Part shown: positions 54,151-61,683 of the stretch, in pieces
Layout: the number at the start of each line of letters is the position of its first letter
How positions within the stretch are numbered: the first letter of the stretch is position 1
Assembly (NCBI RefSeq): GCF_005925325.1
Contig: NZ_SRMP01000005.1
Span: 434,001-498,000, forward strand
Reading direction: 5' to 3'
Length of the DNA stretch: 64,000 nucleotides
From: Pedobacter helvus
GTDB lineage: Bacteria > Bacteroidota > Bacteroidia > Sphingobacteriales > Sphingobacteriaceae
The notes under the pieces: model-generated
The model's input: the letters and a program-made list of their open reading frames with translations, nothing else
Database searches by the model: none
Told to the model about the DNA's origin: nothing
Position numbers and translations under genes: made by a program

Positions 54151-54662
54151 ATGGTATTTGGGAGTTATCTAATGCGAATATATTGTTTTTTGTGAAATGT
54201 CTAGTTTTTTATACAATTCGTTTTTATAACGATGATCTTTAAAAGTTGTTTGATTTTTTTAGCTACAGATGCATAGATGTTATTATAAATAACCATTTAT
54301 TTGAGAATAAAGGGCTACCAATAGGCCAACGGATAGGTTGGATGTGAATAAGTTAGGTGTATTAAAAGGAAAAACTCAGTTGGTTTTAAAGATTTTTTTT
54401 GCCAGGTAGACTAGGAGTGAAAATGCTTTGTTTTTGTCATCCTTAATGCTAGTGAAGGATTTATGTAGAAAGTAGACTGAAACTGCGAAGAACCAATGCT
54501 GTTGGTTTTCAAAAAAGAACGATTAAACTATTCAGAACTTCAAACAGTTAGCCGATAAAAACAATTTGACAATTAATCAATTCAACAATTTTTCAAATCA
54601 GAAAATTAGCTTATCTTTGCAGCCAATTAATTAATTTTAAAACACTTTAATATTATTCAAGA
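54151..54662. other. 512-bp intergenic region with the rpsO promoter and small hairpins
   Basis: Between the regulator gene (minus) and rpsO (plus). A -7 box TATCTTTG lies at 54612-54619 for rpsO, giving a leader of about 40 bases. A GTCATCCT...GAAGGAT hairpin at 54436-54460 looks like a decayed copy of the GTCATCCTGAGC...GAAGGAT element common in Bacteroidota. AACCAA/TTGGTT (54491-54507) forms another hairpin. No gene is seen. Confidence 0.5.
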
Positions 54663-54941
54663 ATGTATTTAAGTTCAGAAAAGAAAGCCGAAATTTTTGC
54701 AAAACACGGCGAAGTTGCAACCAACACTGGTTCTGCAGAAGGTCAAGTAGCATTGTTTACTTACCGTATTGCTCACTTAACAGAGCACTTGAAAAAAAAT
54801 CGTAAAGATTTTTCTACTCAGTTAGCTCTACAAAAATTAGTGGGTAAACGTCGTGGTATTTTAGCTTATCTTTACAAAAAAGATATTGAGCGTTACCGTG
54901 CTATCATTAAAGCATTAGCTTTAAGAGATATCATTAAATAA
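54663..54941 (+). CDS. rpsO: 30S ribosomal protein S15
   Basis: The 92-residue product has the S15 features NTGSAEGQVALFTYRIAHLTEHLKKNRKDFST and LVGKRRGILAYLYKKDIERY. S15 binds 16S rRNA early in 30S assembly. It is followed by a terminator and then pnp, the same rpsO-pnp order known in many bacteria. Confidence 0.98.
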   Translation: MYLSSEKKAEIFAKHGEVATNTGSAEGQVALFTYRIAHLTEHLKKNRKDFSTQLALQKLVGKRRGILAYLYKKDIERYRAIIKALALRDIIK

Positions 54942-54956
54942 AAGCTTTTATCAATT

Positions 54957-54991
54957 AAAAGCCATCCGCCAACCAGCGAATGGCTTTTTTT
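54957..54991 (+). terminator. Terminator between rpsO and pnp
   Basis: AAAAGCCAT (54957-54965) pairs with ATGGCTTTT (54980-54988), with an inner CGC/GCG, then continues as T-run. It lies 15 bp after rpsO. Confidence 0.85.
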
Positions 54992-55066
54992 AGTTTTAAT
55001 ACTCGAAAAAATAAATATAAACTCGATCTGTTCGAAAGAGGAAAAACAGGTCACAACAATTTTTAA

Positions 55067-57217
55067 ATGAATGTAATAAAAAAATCGTTCGATTTGGGCG
55101 ATGGAAGAATTGTAGAAATTGAAACAGGTAAATTAGCAAAACAAGCGGATGGTTCTGTAGTAGTTAAAATGGGCGATACGATGTTGTTAGCAACGGTAGT
55201 ATCAACTGTAGGCGCTAAACCAGGTACCGATTTTTTACCTTTATCGGTAGATTATCAAGAAAAATATGCGGCAACTGGCCGTATCCCAGGAGGTTTCTTA
55301 CGTCGTGAGGCAAGGTTGTCTGATTACGAGGTTTTAATTTCTCGTTTGGTAGATAGAGCTTTGCGTCCGTTGTTCCCTTCAGATTATCACGCTGATACAC
55401 AGGTGATGATTTCGTTAATTTCTGCTGATAAAAATATCATGCCTGATTGTTTAGCTGGTTTGGCGGCATCGGCAGCGTTAGCAGTTTCGGATATTCCTTT
55501 TAATGGGCCAATATCTGAAGTGCGTGTAGCAAAAATTGATGGTAACTTAGTAATTAACCCTTACGTTAATGATTTAGAGCGTGCAACTTTAGAATTTATG
55601 GTTGCTGGTTCTGCTAACGATATCGTAATGGTAGAGGGCGAGTGCGATGAGATCCAAGAAGAAGAAATGGTTGAAGCATTGAAATTTGCTCACGAAGCAA
55701 TTAAAGTTCAATGTGCTGTTCAGGTTGAATTAACCGAAGCAACAGGTAAAACCGTTAAACGTACCTATAGTCACGAAGATCATGATGATGAGTTGAAAGC
55801 TAAAGTTTATGCTGATACTTACGATAAAGTTTACGCTATTGCGAAATCAGGTTCTTCTAAAGAGGAACGTTCTGAAGCTTTCACAGCTTTAATTACTGAG
55901 TTTTTAGAGGCAATGCCAGAAGAAACTGAAGATTTGACTAAAGCATTAGCTAAACACTACTACCACGATGTGCAGTATGATGCCGTTCGTGCTTTATTGT
56001 TAGATGAAGGTATCCGTTTAGATGGTCGTGCAACTACGCAAATTCGTCCAATCTGGAGCGAAGTAGGTTATTTGCCTGCTGCTCACGGTTCGGCGGTATT
56101 TACACGTGGCGAAACTCAATCTTTAACATCGGTTACTTTAGGTAGCAAAGATGATGAGCAAATGATTGATGGTGCTTTCATCAACGGTTACAACAAATTC
56201 TTATTGCACTATAACTTCCCTGGTTTCTCAACTGGTGAGGTTAGACCAAACAGAGGTGCTGGACGTAGAGAGATTGGTCACGGTGCTTTAGCGCAACGTT
56301 CGTTGAAAAAAGTATTACCAGAAGGTGCTGAAAATCCTTACACTATCCGTGTGGTGTCTGATATCTTGGAATCTAACGGTTCTTCATCAATGGCTACAGT
56401 TTGTGCTGGTACATTAGCATTAATGGATGCAGGTATTAAAATCAAAGCGCCGGTTTCTGGTATTGCAATGGGTTTAATTACTGATGAGAAAACTGGCAAA
56501 TATCAAATCCTTTCAGATATTTTAGGTGATGAAGATCATTTGGGAGATATGGACTTTAAAGTAACTGGTACTGAAAAAGGTATTGTTGCTTGTCAAATGG
56601 ACTTAAAAATCAACGGATTGTCTTACGAAGTTTTAACTAAAGCTTTGTTGCAAGCTAAAGAGGGTCGTTTGCACATCTTAAACGAGATGAAGAAAACGAT
56701 TTCTACACCAAACGAAGATTACAAACCACACGCTCCACGTATTGTATCATTAAGTATCGATAAAGAATTTATTGGTGCTGTAATTGGCCCAGGTGGTAAA
56801 ATTATCCAAGAAATGCAACGCGAAACTGGCGCATCTATCTCTATCGAAGAGGTTGATAACAAAGGTATCGTAGAGATTTTTGCAGATAATAAAGCTGCAA
56901 TTGACGCTGCGGTTGCTCGTATTCGTGCTATTGCTGCTAAGCCTGAAATCGGTGAGATTTACCAAGGTAAAGTAAAATCTATCATGCCATTTGGCGCATT
57001 TGTAGAAGTGATGCCGGGTAAAGATGGTTTGTTACACATTTCAGAAATTTCATGGGAACGTTTAGAGACTATGGATGGTGTTTTGAAAGAAGGTGATAAA
57101 ATTGAAGTTAAATTGTTGGATATCGATAAGCAAGGTAAAATGAAGCTTTCTCGCAAAGTTTTATTGCCTCGTCCACCGAAACCAGAAGCTTCTGCTCCAG
57201 CTGCACCGCAAGCGTAA
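55067..57217 (+). CDS. pnp: Polyribonucleotide nucleotidyltransferase (PNPase)
   Basis: A 3'-5' phosphorolytic exoribonuclease, part of RNA turnover. The 716-residue product has two RNase PH domains ([58 protein letters not shown]), a KH domain ([20 protein letters not shown]), and an S1 domain ([38 protein letters not shown]). Length and order are as in other bacteria. A terminator follows at 57259-57287. Confidence 0.98.
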   Translation: MNVIKKSFDLGDGRIVEIETGKLAKQADGSVVVKMGDTMLLATVVSTVGAKPGTDFLPLSVDYQEKYAATGRIPGGFLRREARLSDYEVLISRLVDRALRPLFPSDYHADTQVMISLISADKNIMPDCLAGLAASAALAVSDIPFNGPISEVRVAKIDGNLVINPYVNDLERATLEFMVAGSANDIVMVEGECDEIQEEEMVEALKFAHEAIKVQCAVQVELTEATGKTVKRTYSHEDHDDELKAKVYADTYDKVYAIAKSGSSKEERSEAFTALITEFLEAMPEETEDLTKALAKHYYHDVQYDAVRALLLDEGIRLDGRATTQIRPIWSEVGYLPAAHGSAVFTRGETQSLTSVTLGSKDDEQMIDGAFINGYNKFLLHYNFPGFSTGEVRPNRGAGRREIGHGALAQRSLKKVLPEGAENPYTIRVVSDILESNGSSSMATVCAGTLALMDAGIKIKAPVSGIAMGLITDEKTGKYQILSDILGDEDHLGDMDFKVTGTEKGIVACQMDLKINGLSYEVLTKALLQAKEGRLHILNEMKKTISTPNEDYKPHAPRIVSLSIDKEFIGAVIGPGGKIIQEMQRETGASISIEEVDNKGIVEIFADNKAAIDAAVARIRAIAAKPEIGEIYQGKVKSIMPFGAFVEVMPGKDGLLHISEISWERLETMDGVLKEGDKIEVKLLDIDKQGKMKLSRKVLLPRPPKPEASAPAAPQA

Positions 57218-57528
57218 AAAGTCAGAAAGTCCGCAAGTCGGATAATACATAATTTGATCCCTTTCAGTTTTACTGGAAGGGTTTTTTATTTGAGTTTATT
57301 TCCTTGTAGACAATCTCAATTTTTTTGGTCGGTCCAAAAGATATTGATTTAGGTCAATAAATTACTATAAAAGTAAATGTATCATTGTTGGTATGAAGAA
57401 GCATAATTTGTGGTAACTTAGTACTATAATGCAAGGCAAACGTGGCTTGTGAAAAGCGACGCTTTTGCAAATCACATTATCTTGTTTTTCAGTTTATAAC
57501 CATTTGATTTAACAGAAATCTGTAGCTA
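57218..57528. other. 311-bp intergenic region after pnp
   Basis: It holds the pnp terminator (57259-57287: CCCTTTCAG with CTGGAAGGG, then six T's) and the upstream region of the HD-PycTM operon. A small palindrome AAAAGCG-a-CGCTTTT near 57452 is flanked by TGTG and CACA. No clear -7 box is seen for the operon; TTTGATTTAAC near 57505 is a poor match. Confidence 0.5.
57259..57287 (+). terminator. Rho-independent terminator after pnp
   Basis: CCCTTTCAG (57259-57267) pairs with CTGGAAGGG (57273-57281; one mismatch), followed by six T's (57282-57287). Confidence 0.8.
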
Positions 57529-58746
57529 ATGAATTACTATCAATTACAGCAAGAAATAGAAGCTTACGTGGTGGCTTATTTTAACAACCATCATAACGCA
57601 GATCTTGTTTATCATAATTTAGCTCATACCAAAAGAGTGGTGCAAGCTGCAGTGCAAATTTCAAATCATTATCAGTTAAAAGATGATGATTTTTTTATTG
57701 TCTATGCTGGTGCCTGGTTCCACGATACGGGTTATTTTGTAGAGAGTTCATCGCACGAAGAAAAAGGCGCTAACCATGCTGTAACTTTTTTAGAAAGTCA
57801 CCAAGTAAGTAGTGATTTAATAACTGCAGTTAAAAACGCCATTCTCTCTACTAAATTGCCTCAAACCCCAACTAATTTAAACGAGCGTATTTTATGCGAT
57901 GCCGATCTATTTCATCTAGGTAGCGAAGATTTTGCAGATCGATCAAAACTATTGCATAAAGAAGTAGAAAAGTTATGCGGGAAAGAAATCAGTAAAAAAA
58001 GCTGGCGACATAAAGATGTCGAGTTCCTAGAAAATCATGAATACCATACCGATTATTGCAGGCTATTGTTGAATGATACAAAAGCAAGAAACTTAGCAAA
58101 TATCAAAAGAAAATTAAGTGAAAATGCCTTAAGTAAATTGAAGAAAGAAGATCAAACTGATAATAAATTGAAGACTAAAGAAGATAAGCAAGCTAAACAA
58201 GAAAAAGAAGTGTTGCCGAGTAAAGGGGTAGAAACCATGTTTCGTATCACCTCTGCTAATAATCAGCGTCTAAGTGATATGGCAGATAACAAAGCGCAGT
58301 TGTTGATTACCGTTAATTCAATAATTCTATCGTTAATCGTCAGTCTCTTGTTACGTAGGTTAGAGGATAACACTTATCTCATCGTGCCAACCTTTATTTT
58401 ATTATTGGTGAGCTTGTCTTGTATCGTATTTTCTATATTGGCGACCAGACCAAGTATTCCGCCAGGTGTTTTTACTAAAGAAGACGTAGATAAAAAACGT
58501 GTAAATCTGGTTTTCTTCGGTAATTTCTATAAAATGCCGCTAGACGAATATCACGATGGCATGCAAAAAGTAATGGGAGATAAAGATTTCTTATATGGCA
58601 CTTTGATAAAAGATGTGTATTCGCAGGGTGTAGTTTTGGGCCGAAAATACAAGCTGATTAGAATTGCCTATAATATTTTTATGTTCGGTTTAATCGCTTC
58701 GGTTGTAGCTTACATTCTTTTCTCAGCCATTTATGGTAAATTCTAA
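57529..58746 (+). CDS. HD phosphohydrolase fused to a PycTM (DUF5706)-like membrane domain
   Basis: The 405-residue protein has an N-terminal HD domain (about 1-200) with metal ligands His33 (HNLAHT), His65-Asp66 (AGAWFHDTGY) and Asp124 (ILCDAD), then a Lys/Glu-rich linker (205-228), and a C-terminal domain (235-405) with the DUF5706/PycTM pattern MFRITSANNQRLSDMADNKA, two transmembrane helices (256-276 and 283-305) and a third near 378-402. PycTM domains are membrane effectors of Pycsar anti-phage signalling. The HD domain may hydrolyse a nucleotide. It is the first gene of a tight operon with ppk1. Confidence 0.85.
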   Translation: MNYYQLQQEIEAYVVAYFNNHHNADLVYHNLAHTKRVVQAAVQISNHYQLKDDDFFIVYAGAWFHDTGYFVESSSHEEKGANHAVTFLESHQVSSDLITAVKNAILSTKLPQTPTNLNERILCDADLFHLGSEDFADRSKLLHKEVEKLCGKEISKKSWRHKDVEFLENHEYHTDYCRLLLNDTKARNLANIKRKLSENALSKLKKEDQTDNKLKTKEDKQAKQEKEVLPSKGVETMFRITSANNQRLSDMADNKAQLLITVNSIILSLIVSLLLRRLEDNTYLIVPTFILLLVSLSCIVFSILATRPSIPPGVFTKEDVDKKRVNLVFFGNFYKMPLDEYHDGMQKVMGDKDFLYGTLIKDVYSQGVVLGRKYKLIRIAYNIFMFGLIASVVAYILFSAIYGKF

Positions 58747-58751
58747 ATTTC

Positions 58752-60791
58752 ATGTCTGGTACAGCTACACATACTTTTGATAGAGACTTAAGTTGGCTTT
58801 CATTTAACGAGCGTGTTTTGTTTGAAGCCAACAGAGACGCTACACCACTTTTAGAAAAGATTAAGTTTTTATCCATTTACTCTTCTAATTTGGATGAGTT
58901 TTATCGGGTACGTATGCCTGTTTTGCAGGCGCTTAAGAAACTGAGCAAGAAGAATAATAACGACATCCAGCAATCTGATGATTTACTGAGGCAAGCAGCC
59001 GAAACTATCAATGAGCAGCAAGAGCTATTCGGTACAATCTTAAAGAACATTGTATTGCCACAGCTGAAAGCTCATCGAGTTAATTTCATTTATAATGCTC
59101 CGATACCAGAGCCATTAAAAAATGAGTTAAGTAATTATTTTTTAAGTACTATTTTAGCTTTTATCCAACCCGTTGAGCTTTCGCAGCCATCATTAGAATT
59201 TTTCCCTGCGAATAATCAGCTTTATTTTTTGGTCAATGCTGGCGACGAAAATAAGCTGGCTAGTTATGTAGTTAATATTCCTTCTAATGAGTTGTCTCGC
59301 TTTTACGAAACGAGTTACAATGGAGATAAATATGTATTTGTCATCGATGATATTATTAGAGAAAATCTACATCTAGTTTTTAAGGGAAGAGGAATTAATG
59401 GGTGCTATAGTTTTAAAATCACCCGAAATGCGGAAATGGATTTAACGGATGAATACAACACAGATATTGCCGATTTAATAGAAAAGCAAATTCAGAAGCG
59501 GGATTTGGGCTTGGCCACCAGATTTTTGCACGAACCTGGAATTCCTCCCGCTACTTTTATGCTACTGATTAAGCAATTGAATTTGGGACATGCCAATGTA
59601 GTGCAAGGTGGAAGGTATCATAATCTTAAAGATCTAGCAGATTTTCCGGTTAAGGATGCTAGTTTGAGCAATGAGAAATGGCCTAAAACAGTTTATCCAA
59701 TTTTTAACAGCGAGCTTACTTTAAATCAGCAAATTCTAGAAAAAGATTTGTTGATCAATCCACCATATCAATCTTACGATAGTATCCTGCGTTTTTTTAA
59801 CGAAGCTGCTACCGACGAATTAACTACAGAAATTTACACGACTTTATATCGTGTTGCTAGTAATTCGAAGATTGTAAATGCCCTGATTACTGCGGCGAAG
59901 AATGGAAAAAAAGTTACGGTTTTAGTGGAATTGAAAGCTCGTTTCGATGAAGCAAACAACATCAAATGGGCAAAAAAAATGAAAGCTGCCGGTGTGAATA
60001 TCATCTATAGCGTAACCGCATTGAAAGTTCATGCGAAAGTGGCTCTGGTAAAGCGAAAGCAAGGAATTAGGTTACAATATACGGGTTTGTTTGCTACAGG
60101 AAATTTCAACGAAACTACCGCTAACTTCTATACCGATCATGTTTTAATGACCGCCCACAAAGGTATGCTGAGTGAGCTCGAAATGCTTTTCATGTTTTTG
60201 GCTAAGCGTGAAAAACCTACTAATCCCAATTTGATTAATTTTGAACACTTACTGGTGGCGCAGTTTAACTTGCAGTCTAAATTTTTAGCATTGATACAGC
60301 GAGAAATTGAGTTCGCTAAGTCAGGTCAGCCAGCGTTTATTACCATCAAGCTTAATAACTTAGAAGAAGAAGTGATGATCAACAAACTTTACGAAGCAGC
60401 AAATGCAGGTGTAAAGATAGAGCTGATCATTAGAGGGATCTGTAGACTGGTACCTCGTCAAAATATAACAGTAAGGAGAATTGTGGATCGCTACCTGGAA
60501 CACGGTAGGATATTTTTGTTCCACAATAATGGCAGTGAAGAGATGTTTCTTGGCTCTGCAGATTGGATGAGTAGAAATATCTATCGACGCATAGAAGTTT
60601 GTTTCCCGATTTATTGTGAAAAAGTGAAAAAGGAGCTTAAGAATATATTAACACTTCAGTTAAAAGACAATGTACAGGCAGTCTTTATAGATGCCGAAAT
60701 GAAAAATGTACCAGTTCCGACGGAAGGAGATTTGGTGCAATCACAATTAGCAATTTATCAATATCTCAAAAATAAAAAGAACGATGAATAA
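58752..60791 (+). CDS. ppk1: Polyphosphate kinase 1
   Basis: Makes polyphosphate from ATP, reversibly. The 679-residue product has the family's full length, with FDRDLSWLSFNERVLFEA at the N-terminus, TTLYRVASNSKIVNALITAAKNGKKVTVLVELKARFDEANN in the middle, the catalytic His in LKVHAKVALV and the second His in YLEHGRIFLFHNNG, and LGSADWMSRN near the end. The usual YxHxGTGN motif is altered (YTGLFATGN). It starts 5 bp after the HD-PycTM gene and overlaps the next by 8 bp. Confidence 0.94.
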   Translation: MSGTATHTFDRDLSWLSFNERVLFEANRDATPLLEKIKFLSIYSSNLDEFYRVRMPVLQALKKLSKKNNNDIQQSDDLLRQAAETINEQQELFGTILKNIVLPQLKAHRVNFIYNAPIPEPLKNELSNYFLSTILAFIQPVELSQPSLEFFPANNQLYFLVNAGDENKLASYVVNIPSNELSRFYETSYNGDKYVFVIDDIIRENLHLVFKGRGINGCYSFKITRNAEMDLTDEYNTDIADLIEKQIQKRDLGLATRFLHEPGIPPATFMLLIKQLNLGHANVVQGGRYHNLKDLADFPVKDASLSNEKWPKTVYPIFNSELTLNQQILEKDLLINPPYQSYDSILRFFNEAATDELTTEIYTTLYRVASNSKIVNALITAAKNGKKVTVLVELKARFDEANNIKWAKKMKAAGVNIIYSVTALKVHAKVALVKRKQGIRLQYTGLFATGNFNETTANFYTDHVLMTAHKGMLSELEMLFMFLAKREKPTNPNLINFEHLLVAQFNLQSKFLALIQREIEFAKSGQPAFITIKLNNLEEEVMINKLYEAANAGVKIELIIRGICRLVPRQNITVRRIVDRYLEHGRIFLFHNNGSEEMFLGSADWMSRNIYRRIEVCFPIYCEKVKKELKNILTLQLKDNVQAVFIDAEMKNVPVPTEGDLVQSQLAIYQYLKNKKNDE

Positions 60792-61680
60792 ATACTTTTC
60801 GGAGAAAAAGCAATGGAGGTTTCTGTTTTTATTAGCTACCTGTTTTCTAGGCTGCACGATAACCTTTTTTTCGTGTGCCCAAGAAAAGACAGATGGAAGT
60901 CCTGCAGGCTATAATTTAGCTGCACCGAAGAAATACAATATGCCAAATATCTTGCAAGAAATATCTGGTATTGCATTTTTAAATGGAAATAGTAGTACCG
61001 TTTATGCAGAGCAAGACGAGGAGGGAAAGGTGTTTGTCTTTCCGCTAGGTTCTAAGGATTATACCCATACAAAATTTGCAAAAAACGGTGATTACGAAGA
61101 TATTGCTATCGCTAAAAACAGGGTAATCGTGTTAAAAAGTAACGGCGATTTGTATTCATTCCCTATTACTGAAACTAAGAAAACAGAGACTACGCAAACG
61201 GTAGAAACAAAATCAATTTTACCTAAAGGAGAATACGAAGGCATGTATGCCGATCCCACGTCGGGGCAGATTTATGTTTTGTGCAAGGAATGTAAACAAG
61301 ATAAAAAAGGTAAGTATACCAGTGGTTTTGTGCTCAACATGCACAGTGATGGAAAATTTGTGTTAGCTAAGAAATTTAATGTAGATGGCAGCTCTATCGG
61401 AAAGTTAACAGGAAGAAAGAAAGGAGCGTTTCGTCCATCGGCGTTAGCACAACATCCCATTACGAAAGATTGGTACATCGTATCTGCCATTAATAAAGCA
61501 TTGGTTTTGACAGATGCGCAATGGAAAATCAAAGCGGCTTACCATTTAAGTTCGAATACTTTTAACCAACCAGAGGGGATTGCTTTTGATAAAGCTGGCA
61601 ACCTTTACATTTCAAACGAGGGCAGCGATAGCCAATATGGCAACATCTTAAAATTTGTCTATCAACGATCAAAAAAATAG
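60784..61680 (+). CDS. SdiA-regulated-like beta-propeller lipoprotein
   Basis: The 298-residue protein has a lipobox-like FFSC (Cys31) after a hydrophobic signal and an SdiA-regulated-type propeller domain: ILQEISGIAFLNGNSSTVYAEQDEEGKVFVF, EGMYADPTSGQIYVLCK, and PEGIAFDKAGNLYISNEGSD. Its role is unknown; such lipoproteins are exported and may bind ligands or phosphate-related polymers. It overlaps ppk1 by 8 bp and the next gene begins 3 bp later. Confidence 0.85.
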   Translation: MNKYFSEKKQWRFLFLLATCFLGCTITFFSCAQEKTDGSPAGYNLAAPKKYNMPNILQEISGIAFLNGNSSTVYAEQDEEGKVFVFPLGSKDYTHTKFAKNGDYEDIAIAKNRVIVLKSNGDLYSFPITETKKTETTQTVETKSILPKGEYEGMYADPTSGQIYVLCKECKQDKKGKYTSGFVLNMHSDGKFVLAKKFNVDGSSIGKLTGRKKGAFRPSALAQHPITKDWYIVSAINKALVLTDAQWKIKAAYHLSSNTFNQPEGIAFDKAGNLYISNEGSDSQYGNILKFVYQRSKK

Positions 61681-61683
61681 CTT

